A stretch of DNA of 44,717 nt, from contig JANPNV010000028.1 in NCBI GenBank assembly GCA_031427625.1, forward strand, positions 1 to 44,717, in the 5' to 3' direction. The translations under genes were made by a program, and so were the position numbers. This document shows positions 8,862-17,638 of this stretch, piece by piece. Numbering within the stretch: the first letter of the stretch is position 1; the number at the start of each line of letters is the position of its first letter. This DNA is from JADKIH01 sp031427625 (GTDB lineage: Bacteria > Bacteroidota > Bacteroidia > AKYH767-A > 2013-40CM-41-45). The notes below the pieces were generated by a model. That model made no database searches and had not been told where the DNA came from. It saw only the letters and a program-made list of their open reading frames with translations.

Positions 8862-11800
8862 AAAACCCTTTAAATAATCCGCTGAGGTCAGCTTTGTATA
8901 TTTTCATTGCTGTATTTGCAGTTTCTGTCACCAGCCACTTTAAGTACAGTAGTTCTGAACAGAACTCAGAATCTTGCATTAAGGTGTCAGAGAAGAAACT
9001 GGAGCAAATGCATGAGCAAATGATTCAGTCAATAAATAAAATCACCCAATACAAGAGTGAAAAAGAATTTTCCGGATTTTTTATGTCGAATGATCAGCAT
9101 AAGAAGGGAATCAGCTATTATGTACTCATTGATAACAAGCTGGCCTATTGGTCAGATAACGAACCGGTGATCAGCGATTCATTACTCCTGAACTTTCAAA
9201 ATGATGATGTTCTACATCTGGCGAATGGTGACTTTCTCGCTTATAAAATTAAAGTTGGAAATAACATAGTAGCCGGACTGATATTAGTTAAGCACAGTTA
9301 TGAATACGAGAATAAATACCTGATAAATAATTTTAATCCGGCTATTGGTTTGGGAAATGCCTTTAATGTATCAAGCAGCGGTTATGTATTTCATCTGCCC
9401 GGTAATAAATTTAGCTATACACTTGGCTATGATCCCGCAGCATCGAAATCAACACCGGGATGGATCTTATTACTTTATTTCACAATTTATTTTTATTCAT
9501 TAATTGCATTTTATTTTCTCATAGTTCATTTTTCTAAATCTTCATTTCGTCTTGCTATTATTATTTTGTTTGTCGTCGCTCTTCGAACGATAATGATATA
9601 TCTGAAAATCCCCGGAAGCTTATACGACCATGAAATTTTCAGTCCACGGAATTATGCTTCTTCCTTTTATTTTAACTCACTCGGAGACATGTTACTAAAC
9701 GCAATGTTAATAGTAACTATCACCGCTGGAATATACAGGATTACAAAATTCAGAAGCATTCCCAATAGTTTATTCATTTTAATTTGGACTGTCTCAGCTG
9801 TTGTAATTAACTCTCTTATCCGTGGACTTGTAATTAATTCGAAAATTTCTTTCGAGTTAAGCAGTCCGACCGATATTAACACATACAGCATTCTTGCATT
9901 TGTTTCCATTTCTATGTTGCTGATCAGTTTTTTATTTATGACTGCAGCCATGCTTAAAAACATCAATGGCTATAGTATTAAAGGAAGACATGTTTGGATG
10001 GGAGTAACTATTTGCGGATTATATACTGCGATTGCCTTATCGGTCATGAACAATGAAAAGGAACATGAAGTCAGGAAACTAATAGCTCAAAAAGCAGAGA
10101 TGCGGCAAGATCATGTTGCTGAATTTCTGTTTAGGGAACAGGAAGAAAAAATTGAATCAGATCCCGGCATCCTTTCAATCATTCATTCGCCTGGATATTC
10201 CAGTGAAAAACTTTTTTCATATTTAAGTCAAAAATATTTTAACGGTTATCTCTCAAAATTTGATTTAAGCGTTCAGGTATATGACAGGCAGAGTATTCCT
10301 GATTCAAACATCAACCTTAATTATTATCAGCGACTTGCCTACCAAGGGAAGCCAACGAATGCACGGTGGTTGTACTTTATCGAAAATGAATCGGGCGGAT
10401 CATCGTATCTGGCAATTATTCCCTTGAACGAAGCGGAGCATCGTCATTCAATTGTGATTCTGATGACTGGGCGTTTCCTTCATTCTGCCAAAGGGTTTCC
10501 GGAATTGTTTATGAGCGGCAGTTACAGAGATGCCACGCCATCTGACGATTATTCGATTGCTCGGTATTCGCGTAAATCGTTAGTGTATGAATATGGCAGC
10601 TATGTATATCCTTTAACCAGTCGTGAGTTTCCTGTAACTTCTGCGGAGTATTCGTTTGCCGACATTGCAGGGTATAGTCACCTGATTTACAGAATCGATT
10701 CTAATTCATTTATCGTTGTCAGCCGCCAGCAGGAAACACTGCTTGGTGTTTTAACATTGTTTTCATGGATGTTTACTTTTGTTAGTCTGTTATCATTTTT
10801 AATTCTGATAACGGGGAAGATCATCGGTGAAAAACAGGCTCTCGAATGGAATCTTACACGTCGAATGCAGGCCTCCGTTATTTTTCTTGTCGTCCTCACC
10901 TTTGTTCTTGTCGGTTCTGGAACGGTCTATTACATCAACAGCAAATACGCAAACGATCAGCGAAAAAGTATCAGCGACCAAGTAAATGCACTTTGGTTTA
11001 TGATTACTGATAATATTTTTACTGATGGCAATGGGTTGAAATCAGATTCTTTGGATCAGAAAAAGCAGCTCGACAGACTTGTTAGTAATACGAACATCGA
11101 CTTCAATATTTTTAATGCTGATGGGAAAATGGTTTATTCATCACAGCCCAAAATATTCGACCGTGGAATAGTTTCATCGCGGATGAATCCCGGTGCTTTT
11201 TTTAACATTAAGGAAAAAGGAGTAACTCAATATATTCATCCCGAAAATGCCGGGCTTCTGAGATATGTTGCTGCATATGCCCCATTCACTGACCGATCAG
11301 GAAATATTACAGCTTTCTTAAATCTTCCATACTTCGAAAAGCAGAATGAGCTTAATAAAGAAGTGTCAGTTTTTCTTTCAGCCCTTGTAAACATCTATGT
11401 TTTATTATTCGCCCTCGCTCTCTTTGTTACGATTTTTATTTCATCAAGAATTACAAAACCCTTAATTCTCCTACAAGAAAAAATGTCCGGGATTAAACTG
11501 GGAACTTCCAATGAGAAGATTGAATATAGCCGGAACGATGAAATCGGGCGACTAGTACATGAGTACAACAGGATGATCGACGAACTAGCGATAAGTGCCG
11601 GTAAGCTCGCTCAAAGTGAAAGGGAAACAGCATGGAGAGAAATGGCCAGACAGGTTGCACATGAAATAAAAAATCCCCTGACACCGATGAAGCTTTCTGT
11701 TCAGCATCTTCATCGCGCATTCAAAGAGAAGGGAACAGATAAGGATCTTGTCGATCGAATAACAGAAACGCTTATTCAACAAATCGACACACTTTCAAAT

Positions 11801-12277
11801 ATTGCAACGGCATTTTCAAACTTCGCTCAAATGCCGCGTCCTGTTCCCATGAAGACAGATCTTAAAGAGCTTCTCAACCAGGTATCAGATCTTTATTCTG
11901 ATGGTATCGACATTCAGGTAATAGGCGATGGCGATTTTTTCGTAATGGCTGATAAAGACCAGATGATTGGAATTTTTTCAAATCTATTGAAGAATGCTGT
12001 ACAGTCAATTCCCCCCGAAAGACAGGGACTGATAGGCGTTTCGCTTGGGCATGACGGCGGGTCTGTAGTAGTGGAAATCACCGATAATGGAATCGGAATT
12101 CCTGAGAATCAAAGGGATAAAATTTTCATACCAAGCTTTACCACAAAATCGAGCGGAATGGGCCTCGGTCTTGCCATAGTCAAGAATATCGTTGAGGAGG
12201 CATCAGGAACAATATGGTTTGTAACTGATTATGGAAAGGGTTCAAGTTTCTTTGTAAGCCTTCCGGCAGTAGGGTAA
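8858..12277 (+). CDS. Large multi-pass sensor histidine kinase (NtrY-like)
   Basis: An 1139-residue membrane kinase. It has a first membrane segment (about 11-28), an extracytoplasmic stretch, a group of about six segments (200-398), a second extracytoplasmic region (400-630), two segments (630-695), a third sensor-like loop (about 697-835) and a last segment (836-862). HAMP follows (863-915), then HisKA with H935 in RQVAHEIKNPLTPMK, and HATPase_c with the N box (NLLKNAVQS), DNGIG (1076-1080) and GMGLGLAI (1100-1107). All catalytic motifs are intact. The start is GTG 8858, overlapping purN by 4 nt. No response regulator lies nearby, so it is an orphan kinase here. HisKA/HATPase are NtrY-like; the signal is unknown. 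Confidence 0.9.
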   Translation: MKNPLNNPLRSALYIFIAVFAVSVTSHFKYSSSEQNSESCIKVSEKKLEQMHEQMIQSINKITQYKSEKEFSGFFMSNDQHKKGISYYVLIDNKLAYWSDNEPVISDSLLLNFQNDDVLHLANGDFLAYKIKVGNNIVAGLILVKHSYEYENKYLINNFNPAIGLGNAFNVSSSGYVFHLPGNKFSYTLGYDPAASKSTPGWILLLYFTIYFYSLIAFYFLIVHFSKSSFRLAIIILFVVALRTIMIYLKIPGSLYDHEIFSPRNYASSFYFNSLGDMLLNAMLIVTITAGIYRITKFRSIPNSLFILIWTVSAVVINSLIRGLVINSKISFELSSPTDINTYSILAFVSISMLLISFLFMTAAMLKNINGYSIKGRHVWMGVTICGLYTAIALSVMNNEKEHEVRKLIAQKAEMRQDHVAEFLFREQEEKIESDPGILSIIHSPGYSSEKLFSYLSQKYFNGYLSKFDLSVQVYDRQSIPDSNINLNYYQRLAYQGKPTNARWLYFIENESGGSSYLAIIPLNEAEHRHSIVILMTGRFLHSAKGFPELFMSGSYRDATPSDDYSIARYSRKSLVYEYGSYVYPLTSREFPVTSAEYSFADIAGYSHLIYRIDSNSFIVVSRQQETLLGVLTLFSWMFTFVSLLSFLILITGKIIGEKQALEWNLTRRMQASVIFLVVLTFVLVGSGTVYYINSKYANDQRKSISDQVNALWFMITDNIFTDGNGLKSDSLDQKKQLDRLVSNTNIDFNIFNADGKMVYSSQPKIFDRGIVSSRMNPGAFFNIKEKGVTQYIHPENAGLLRYVAAYAPFTDRSGNITAFLNLPYFEKQNELNKEVSVFLSALVNIYVLLFALALFVTIFISSRITKPLILLQEKMSGIKLGTSNEKIEYSRNDEIGRLVHEYNRMIDELAISAGKLAQSERETAWREMARQVAHEIKNPLTPMKLSVQHLHRAFKEKGTDKDLVDRITETLIQQIDTLSNIATAFSNFAQMPRPVPMKTDLKELLNQVSDLYSDGIDIQVIGDGDFFVMADKDQMIGIFSNLLKNAVQSIPPERQGLIGVSLGHDGGSVVVEITDNGIGIPENQRDKIFIPSFTTKSSGMGLGLAIVKNIVEEASGTIWFVTDYGKGSSFFVSLPAVG

Positions 12278-12292
12278 AAGCAGTCTGCTTTG

Positions 12293-12300
12293 TATATTTG
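12293..12300 (+). promoter_or_regulatory. Possible -7 box upstream of the cobalamin-binding gene
   Basis: TATATTTG is an exact TAnnTTTG match, 140 nt before the ATG at 12441 and just after the kinase stop. No -33 element is evident. A small AAAGCAG/CTGCTTT palindrome (12277-12291) precedes it. The assignment is tentative. Confidence 0.25.
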
Positions 12301-12440
12301 TAGAGGTAGATGGTTCAGGGCAGTAACATGAACGGAATCGTTTCCACATTCAAGTTTTCCAATAAAATATCCTGCTTTAAATAATCAATTACAAATTTTT
12401 AATTATTAATCTTTGTATCAAGTGAATAATAATAATCATT

Positions 12441-12857
12441 ATGAATAGGCCGATAAGAATATTGATTGCAAAAGTTGGACTCGACGGTCATGACAGAGGT
12501 GCAAAAGTGATTGCTGCATTTCTCCGCGATGCAGGCATGGAAGTGATTTATACAGGCCTCAGACAAACACCGGAGATGGTTGTTAACGCAGCCATACAGG
12601 AAGACGTCGATGCCATCGGTGTCAGCATTCTTTCAGGCGCACACATGACGGTGTTTCCGAAGATCATGAAGTTGATAAAAGAGAAAGAAATCGAAAATGT
12701 ATTGCTTACCGGCGGCGGAATAATTCCCGATGATGACATGAATAAATTGAATGCTCTTGGCGTCGGAAAGTTATTTGCACCCGGAACAGAAACATCAGAA
12801 ATCGTCAACTACATAAAAGAAGAAGTACATAAAAGAAGAAGCATACACCAGAACTAA
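12441..12857 (+). CDS. Cobalamin-binding subunit of a methylmalonyl-CoA-type mutase
   Basis: A 138-residue stand-alone B12-binding domain. The base-off motif DxHxxG is present as D15-G-H17-D-R-G20, with H17 as the expected lower cobalt ligand, followed by SILSGAH and a GGG loop (LLTGGGIIPDDD). Size and sequence match the C-terminal domain of methylmalonyl-CoA mutase, or the separate small subunits of split mutases. The large catalytic subunit is not in the window. A crotonase gene follows after 4 bp, so the two are surely cotranscribed. Likely role is acyl-CoA carbon-skeleton rearrangement together with an unlinked catalytic subunit. No cobalamin riboswitch was recognised upstream. Confidence 0.88.
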   Translation: MNRPIRILIAKVGLDGHDRGAKVIAAFLRDAGMEVIYTGLRQTPEMVVNAAIQEDVDAIGVSILSGAHMTVFPKIMKLIKEKEIENVLLTGGGIIPDDDMNKLNALGVGKLFAPGTETSEIVNYIKEEVHKRRSIHQN

Positions 12858-12861
12858 AGCT

Positions 12862-13644
12862 ATGTCGAACATCCTCACAAATATTGAAAACAGAATATTA
12901 ACAATAACCGTCAACAGACCGGATAAGTTAAATGCACTTAATGGTGAAACGATTCAGGAAATCGGGATAGCTGTTAGTCATGCCGAAAAAGATGAGAAGG
13001 TTAGCGGAATAATAATAACTGGCAGTGGAAACAAAGCCTTTGTTGCCGGCGCCGATATTTCTGAATTCGCCAACTATTCACCCGAAGAAGGAAAGAATTT
13101 AAGTGCTGCCGGACATAAGGTTTTCGACTCGATCGAGAATTGTAGTAAACCTGTTATTGCAGCCGTAAATGGTTTTGCATTAGGCGGAGGATGTGAATTG
13201 GCTATGTGCTGTCACTTAAGAGTTGCTTCTTCAAATGCAAAATTCGGACAGCCCGAAGTGAAACTCGGACTCATCCCGGGTTATGCAGGAACACAAAGAC
13301 TGGTACAGCTTATCGGAAAAGGGAAAGCACTCGAGTTATTGATGTCGGCCGAAATGATTGGCGCAGAAGAAGCCCTGCAATACGGACTTGTAAATTATGT
13401 GACAATACCCGATCTGTTAATTGAAAAGTCAAAGGAGTTACTTGGGAAAATTATGTCTCAGTCACCACATGCTATTTCAGCAATTATTCGTTGTGTGAAT
13501 GCATTTTATGCAGATGGAATAAATGGATCCAAGATAGAAATCGATGAATTTGGCAAGTGTCTTGGAACTGAAGATTTCAAAGAAGGCGTAAGTGCATTTT
13601 TAGAAAAAAGAAAACCGGATTTCGGTGTAGTAAAAAGTAAATAA
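12862..13644 (+). CDS. Enoyl-CoA hydratase/isomerase (crotonase family)
   Basis: A 260-residue cytosolic crotonase-fold protein. The CoA/oxyanion motifs FVAGADISEF (60-69) and NGFALGGGCELAM (103-115) are present, and the two catalytic glutamates are visible as E112 and E132 (GQPEVKLGLIPG), so it should be a true hydratase rather than an isomerase. It is probably a short-chain enoyl-CoA (crotonyl-CoA) hydratase. It starts at ATG 12862, 4 bp after the cobalamin-binding gene, pointing to a shared role in acyl-CoA or amino-acid catabolism. Confidence 0.92.
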   Translation: MSNILTNIENRILTITVNRPDKLNALNGETIQEIGIAVSHAEKDEKVSGIIITGSGNKAFVAGADISEFANYSPEEGKNLSAAGHKVFDSIENCSKPVIAAVNGFALGGGCELAMCCHLRVASSNAKFGQPEVKLGLIPGYAGTQRLVQLIGKGKALELLMSAEMIGAEEALQYGLVNYVTIPDLLIEKSKELLGKIMSQSPHAISAIIRCVNAFYADGINGSKIEIDEFGKCLGTEDFKEGVSAFLEKRKPDFGVVKSK

Positions 13645-13674
13645 CATATTAATTAAAGAAAGAAGGAGTGAGTT

Positions 13675-14244
13675 ATGCGTATTGCCAAAGATTTCGCCAA
13701 ACATGTATTTTGTCTTGAAGGCGATTGGGACAACGATCTGCGGAAAAAATCGAGTGTCGGGGCCGCACTAGAGTTTTTAAGAGCTAATTGTAATATTAAT
13801 TATATACATAAAAATTGTGGTACAAAGGAAAACCTGATCTACTACCTCTCGATGTGGAAGCAAAGAAGGTATAAAGATTATTCCATTTGTTATCTGGCCT
13901 TCCACGGGCATCCGGAAATTATTGAAGTCGGTGAAGAGAATCTTGCCCTTAGCGAACTTGCCGAAATTCTGAATGGCTCCTGCGTGAATAAAATTATTCA
14001 CTTCGGAAGTTGTAACACGCTTGATACAGACGAGAGGAAAATTCGACAGTTTCTTGCCACTACACAGGCATTATGTGTCTGTGGCTTCCGAACCGACATC
14101 GATTTTCTCGAGAGTTCTGTCTTCGACATGCTCCTCATGCAGAAGTTTCAGGAGTACAAAGATATTGGTGCTGTCGACAGAGACCTGAAAAAGAACTACA
14201 GGAAGCTAATCAATAAGCTCGACTTTAAGTTGATTTATAAATAA
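13675..14244 (+). CDS. Small caspase/CHAT-like protein of unknown function (DUF6642-like)
   Basis: A 189-residue soluble protein without signal peptide. The core has a caspase-fold pattern: a hydrophobic strand ending in FHGH (H77 and H79 in YLAFHGHPEII), and a second strand ending in GSC (C113 in IIHFGSCNTL), then VCGFRTDIDFLESSVFDMLLM, which resembles the strand-helix after the catalytic Cys in CHAT domains. From memory it resembles the family catalogued as DUF6642, which I could not check. It has a strong Shine-Dalgarno (AAGGAG, 13663-13668) 6 nt before the ATG, rare in this phylum. It follows the crotonase by 30 bp and precedes acyP by 54 bp. Substrate is unknown; peptidase activity is only inferred. 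Confidence 0.75.
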   Translation: MRIAKDFAKHVFCLEGDWDNDLRKKSSVGAALEFLRANCNINYIHKNCGTKENLIYYLSMWKQRRYKDYSICYLAFHGHPEIIEVGEENLALSELAEILNGSCVNKIIHFGSCNTLDTDERKIRQFLATTQALCVCGFRTDIDFLESSVFDMLLMQKFQEYKDIGAVDRDLKKNYRKLINKLDFKLIYK

Positions 14245-14298
14245 CAACCGGTTTTACCATCATCAAAAAGTTCTGATAAACGCTTTCGATTTAAATCT

Positions 14299-14568
14299 AT
14301 GAAATCGGTTCACCTGATCATATATGGGAAAGTACAAGGTGTTTATTATCGGCAGTCGGCCTGTGGAATTGCAAAACAGTTAGGGATTTCCGGAACGGTG
14401 CGCAATTGCATCGATGGATCGGTAGAGGTTTTTGCAGAAGGAGAAGAAAGTAAAATGGCTGAGTTTCTGGAATGGTGCCGAAAGGGTCCAAAACCTGCCA
14501 GGGTCGATCGAATAGATATAAACGATGAAGCATTGAAAAATTTCCGCGGCTTCGTTATCATACGTTAA
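14299..14568 (+). CDS. acyP: Acylphosphatase
   Basis: An 89-residue cytosolic enzyme hydrolysing acyl phosphates. The catalytic pair is visible: R18 in GKVQGVYYRQSA and N36 in GTVRNCIDGSVEV, and the fold ends in the usual FRGFVIIR strand. Length is canonical. It lies between the CHAT-like gene and a flippase gene on the same strand; no specific functional link to either is evident. Confidence 0.96.
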   Translation: MKSVHLIIYGKVQGVYYRQSACGIAKQLGISGTVRNCIDGSVEVFAEGEESKMAEFLEWCRKGPKPARVDRIDINDEALKNFRGFVIIR

Positions 14569-14606
14569 ATGTATTCGCACATTTGATCCCTAACATTTAT
14601 TGATTC

Positions 14607-16103
14607 TTGAGCACTTTCAAACAGCTTGCTGGCCAAACGGCTATTTATGGCTTAAGTAGTATTGTCGGACGATTCTTAAACTATCTCCTCGTTGTTTTAT
14701 ACACAAGAGTTTTTAGTCAGGGAGAATATGGAATCGTTACACAATTGTACGCTTATGTTGCCTTCCTGAATATTCTTTTTACCTATGGATTGGAGACAGG
14801 ATTCTTTAAATTTTTTCAATCGGAAAAAGATAATTCAAGAGTCTATTCTACCAGTCTTATTTCGATTATTGCCAGTTCAATAAGTCTTACACTTATCATA
14901 TTTATTTTTGCCGAACCTATCTCTGCAACTATACTTAATGGAACTGTTGATGGCGCCTTTTATGTAAAGCTCTTCGCAGTTATTCTTGCCAGCGATGCAA
15001 TTACTGCCATACCATTTGCAAAGCTTCGTCAGGAAAATCGGGCAAAACGTTTTGTATTTATCAGACTGATGAATATTGCAGTAAACATCGGACTGAATTT
15101 GTTTTTCTTCCTTTTATGTCCTTACTTGCTCAAGAACGATGCATCATCCTGGGTGAAAAATATTTATGATCCATCATTCGGAGTCGGTTATGTTTTTATT
15201 TCAACTCTCCTTTCAAGTCTTGTAACGCTAATATTATTGTTTCCGGAATTGTTCAAGGTGAAACACAATTTTGACTCTGCGCTATGGAAAAAAATGCTTG
15301 TCTATTCATTTCCACTGATGATCGCAGGATTTGCCGGAATGATCAATGAAACATTCGACCGTATTCTAATTCCCTATCTCACGCCTGATAAATCGTCGGC
15401 CATGGCCCAGCTTGGCGTATATGGAGCTTGTTATAAGCTTTCCATTATTATGACACTTTTTATTCAGACATTCAGGTATGCAGCTGAGCCGTTTTTCTTC
15501 AATCAGTCTACAAAGGAAAATCCGCAAGCCGTTTACGCTAAAGTCATGCATTACTTCGTACTCATTTGCGCATTTATTTTTCTTGGCGTTATGCTTTATA
15601 TTGATTTAGTGAAATATTTCATCGGGCCTGATTTCCGTTCAGGACTTGGCGTCGTTCCTATTCTGTTGATGGCAAATTTATGTCTCGGAGTATATTATAA
15701 TCTTTCGATCTGGTATAAGCTTACTGCAAAAACCCGTTGGGGCGCATGGCTATCAGTCTTCGGTGCTGTTGTGACGCTGGCTTTTAACTTTTGGCTTATT
15801 CCTATTGCAGGTTTTATGGGAGCAGCATGGGCAACACTGATTTGTTATGCATCGATGATGATACTGTCTTATTATATCGGACAGAAGCATTATCCCATAA
15901 ACTATAATTTACGATCATTCTTCTTTTATATCGGTCTCGCTCTTATTATTTGGATTTTAAGCGCTTTCATCAGACAGGAATTAAAGTTTACCGACAATAT
16001 ATTGCTTGCGATTAACACTTTATTATTACTTCTATACGCATTGATAGTCTGGTATTCAGAGCGCAATAAAAATAGTTACCTTCGCGCCCATTCAGGTAAG
16101 TGA
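14607..16103 (+). CDS. Wzx-like flippase (MOP/polysaccharide biosynthesis superfamily)
   Basis: A 498-residue integral membrane protein with about 12-14 hydrophobic helices, the N-terminal pattern of polysaccharide exporters (FKQLAGQTAIYGLSSIVGRFLNYLL, shortened here, then YTRVFSQGEYGIVTQLYAY) and the C-terminal polysaccharide_biosynt domain. It likely flips a lipid-linked oligosaccharide across the inner membrane. The start is TTG 14607, which puts the characteristic N-terminal helix in place; no ATG fits. It heads a same-strand run with dut, a nucleotidyltransferase and envelope lipoproteins, a gene order common in Bacteroidota. Confidence 0.88.
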   Translation: MSTFKQLAGQTAIYGLSSIVGRFLNYLLVVLYTRVFSQGEYGIVTQLYAYVAFLNILFTYGLETGFFKFFQSEKDNSRVYSTSLISIIASSISLTLIIFIFAEPISATILNGTVDGAFYVKLFAVILASDAITAIPFAKLRQENRAKRFVFIRLMNIAVNIGLNLFFFLLCPYLLKNDASSWVKNIYDPSFGVGYVFISTLLSSLVTLILLFPELFKVKHNFDSALWKKMLVYSFPLMIAGFAGMINETFDRILIPYLTPDKSSAMAQLGVYGACYKLSIIMTLFIQTFRYAAEPFFFNQSTKENPQAVYAKVMHYFVLICAFIFLGVMLYIDLVKYFIGPDFRSGLGVVPILLMANLCLGVYYNLSIWYKLTAKTRWGAWLSVFGAVVTLAFNFWLIPIAGFMGAAWATLICYASMMILSYYIGQKHYPINYNLRSFFFYIGLALIIWILSAFIRQELKFTDNILLAINTLLLLLYALIVWYSERNKNSYLRAHSGK

Positions 16104-16134
16104 CACTTTTCACGTCAGAAGAAAGATAAGCATC

Positions 16135-16569
16135 ATGAAAATCAGAATAATAAATAACTCAGGCCATGCACTTCCGGCATATGAGTCCTTGCATGCTGCC
16201 GGTATGGATCTTCGAGCTTGTCTTGAACATCCTGTAACTATGAAGCCACTTGACAGGGCAATTATTCCGACTGGATTATTTATTGAACTTCCCGAAGGAC
16301 ATGAAGCACAAATTCGTCCTCGCAGTGGCCTGGCCGCAAAAAAAGGTGTAACCGTTCTTAACTCACCCGGAACAGTTGATGCAGATTATCGGGGAGAGAT
16401 TAAGGTAATACTCGTTAACCTGTCGAACGATAATTTTATCGTCGAAAACGGAGAGAGAATCGCTCAGATGGTCATTTCAAAACATGAGAGAATTGAATGG
16501 GAAAAATCCGACGAACTTCTTGAAACATTGCGAGGTGCGGCAGGATTCGGATCAACAGGTAACAAATGA
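16135..16569 (+). CDS. dut: Deoxyuridine 5'-triphosphate nucleotidohydrolase (dUTPase)
   Basis: Hydrolyses dUTP to dUMP and pyrophosphate, keeping uracil out of DNA and supplying dUMP for thymidylate. All five trimeric dUTPase motifs are present: AGMDL (22-26), RPRSGLA (61-67), GTVDADYRGE (79-88), GERIAQMV (106-113) and RGAAGFGSTG (133-142). At 144 residues the length is standard. It lies 31 bp after the flippase and 57 bp before the nucleotidyltransferase. Confidence 0.98.
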   Translation: MKIRIINNSGHALPAYESLHAAGMDLRACLEHPVTMKPLDRAIIPTGLFIELPEGHEAQIRPRSGLAAKKGVTVLNSPGTVDADYRGEIKVILVNLSNDNFIVENGERIAQMVISKHERIEWEKSDELLETLRGAAGFGSTGNK

Positions 16570-16626
16570 GTCCAATTGGATTTCATTGAAAATAAAATAT
16601 AAACGACTAACAACTTCACAAGAGTT

Positions 16627-17628
16627 ATGAAGATAATTGTTCCAATGGCCGGCATGGGAAAGCGAATGAGGCCTCATACCTTAACAGTTCCTAAGCCACT
16701 GATTCCGGTGGCAGGAAAACCCATTGTGCAATGGCTTGTAGAAGATATTATAAAGGTATGTAAGGAGAAAGTTGATGAGATCGCATTTATTATTGGTGAT
16801 TTCGGTAAAGAAGCAGAAGATAAATTAATCGCAATAGCGGAAAGTCTCGGAGCTAAGGGAACAATACATTATCAGGACAAGCCACTTGGAACGGCACATG
16901 CAATATTGTGTGCGGGTGATGCGTTAACGGGAAAGGTAATTGTGGCCTTTGCTGACACACTTTTTCGTGCCGACTTTTCTATTGATGAAAGCAGGGATGG
17001 AATTATCTGGGTAAACAAAATTGAAGATCCCAGAATGTTTGGAGTGATAAAGGTTAATGAATCAGGAGTAATAACAGATTTCGTCGAGAAGCCACAGACA
17101 TTTGTGTCAGATCTTGCAATAATCGGAATCTATTATTTTAAAGACGGCAGTTATCTGAAGAAAGAAATGCAATACCTGATTGATAATAACATTATGGAAA
17201 AGGGCGAGTTTCAGCTTACCAACGCCCTTGAAAACATGAAAGCAAAAGGAACAAAGTTTTATCCGGGAAAAGTAGAAGAGTGGCTTGACTGCGGGAATAA
17301 AGATGCAACTGTAAATACAAATGCAAGAGTCCTGAATAATCATAGTAAGGATCTTAAAATCCCATCAAGTTTAAAACAGATAAATGCAACTATTATTCAA
17401 CCTTGCTATATCGGAGAGAATGTAGAATTAAAAAATTCTGTAATTGGTCCGTATGTTTCTATCGGGAAAAATTCCAAAGTAGAAAGTTGTGTAATTTCCA
17501 ACAGCATCATTCAAACGAATACCATTATCAGGAATAGTGTAATTGATAACTCGATGATTGGGAATTTCGCAGAATATATTCAATCGCCTGAGCAGTTAAG
17601 TTTAAGCGATTATTCGACGCATAATTAA
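16627..17628 (+). CDS. Sugar-phosphate nucleotidyltransferase with left-handed beta-helix
   Basis: A 333-residue cytosolic enzyme that activates a sugar 1-phosphate with NTP. The nucleotide-binding loop GMGKRMRPHT (9-18) and PKP (22-24) of the NTP_transferase family are intact, with DKPLGTAHAI and VAFADTLF further on. Residues about 250-315 form hexapeptide repeats (IGENVEL, IGPYVSI, IGKNSKV) of a left-handed beta-helix. It most resembles glucose-1-phosphate thymidylyltransferase or GlmU-type enzymes; the exact sugar cannot be told. Its neighbours (flippase, lipoproteins) suggest surface polysaccharide precursor supply. Confidence 0.9.
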   Translation: MKIIVPMAGMGKRMRPHTLTVPKPLIPVAGKPIVQWLVEDIIKVCKEKVDEIAFIIGDFGKEAEDKLIAIAESLGAKGTIHYQDKPLGTAHAILCAGDALTGKVIVAFADTLFRADFSIDESRDGIIWVNKIEDPRMFGVIKVNESGVITDFVEKPQTFVSDLAIIGIYYFKDGSYLKKEMQYLIDNNIMEKGEFQLTNALENMKAKGTKFYPGKVEEWLDCGNKDATVNTNARVLNNHSKDLKIPSSLKQINATIIQPCYIGENVELKNSVIGPYVSIGKNSKVESCVISNSIIQTNTIIRNSVIDNSMIGNFAEYIQSPEQLSLSDYSTHN

Positions 17629-17638
17629 ATTCACGGCT

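Noticed and set aside
12278..12440. Cobalamin riboswitch before the B12-binding subunit
   Set aside because: The 163-nt leader shows no B12 box or the expected long multi-stem fold; only a small palindrome and a possible -7 box.
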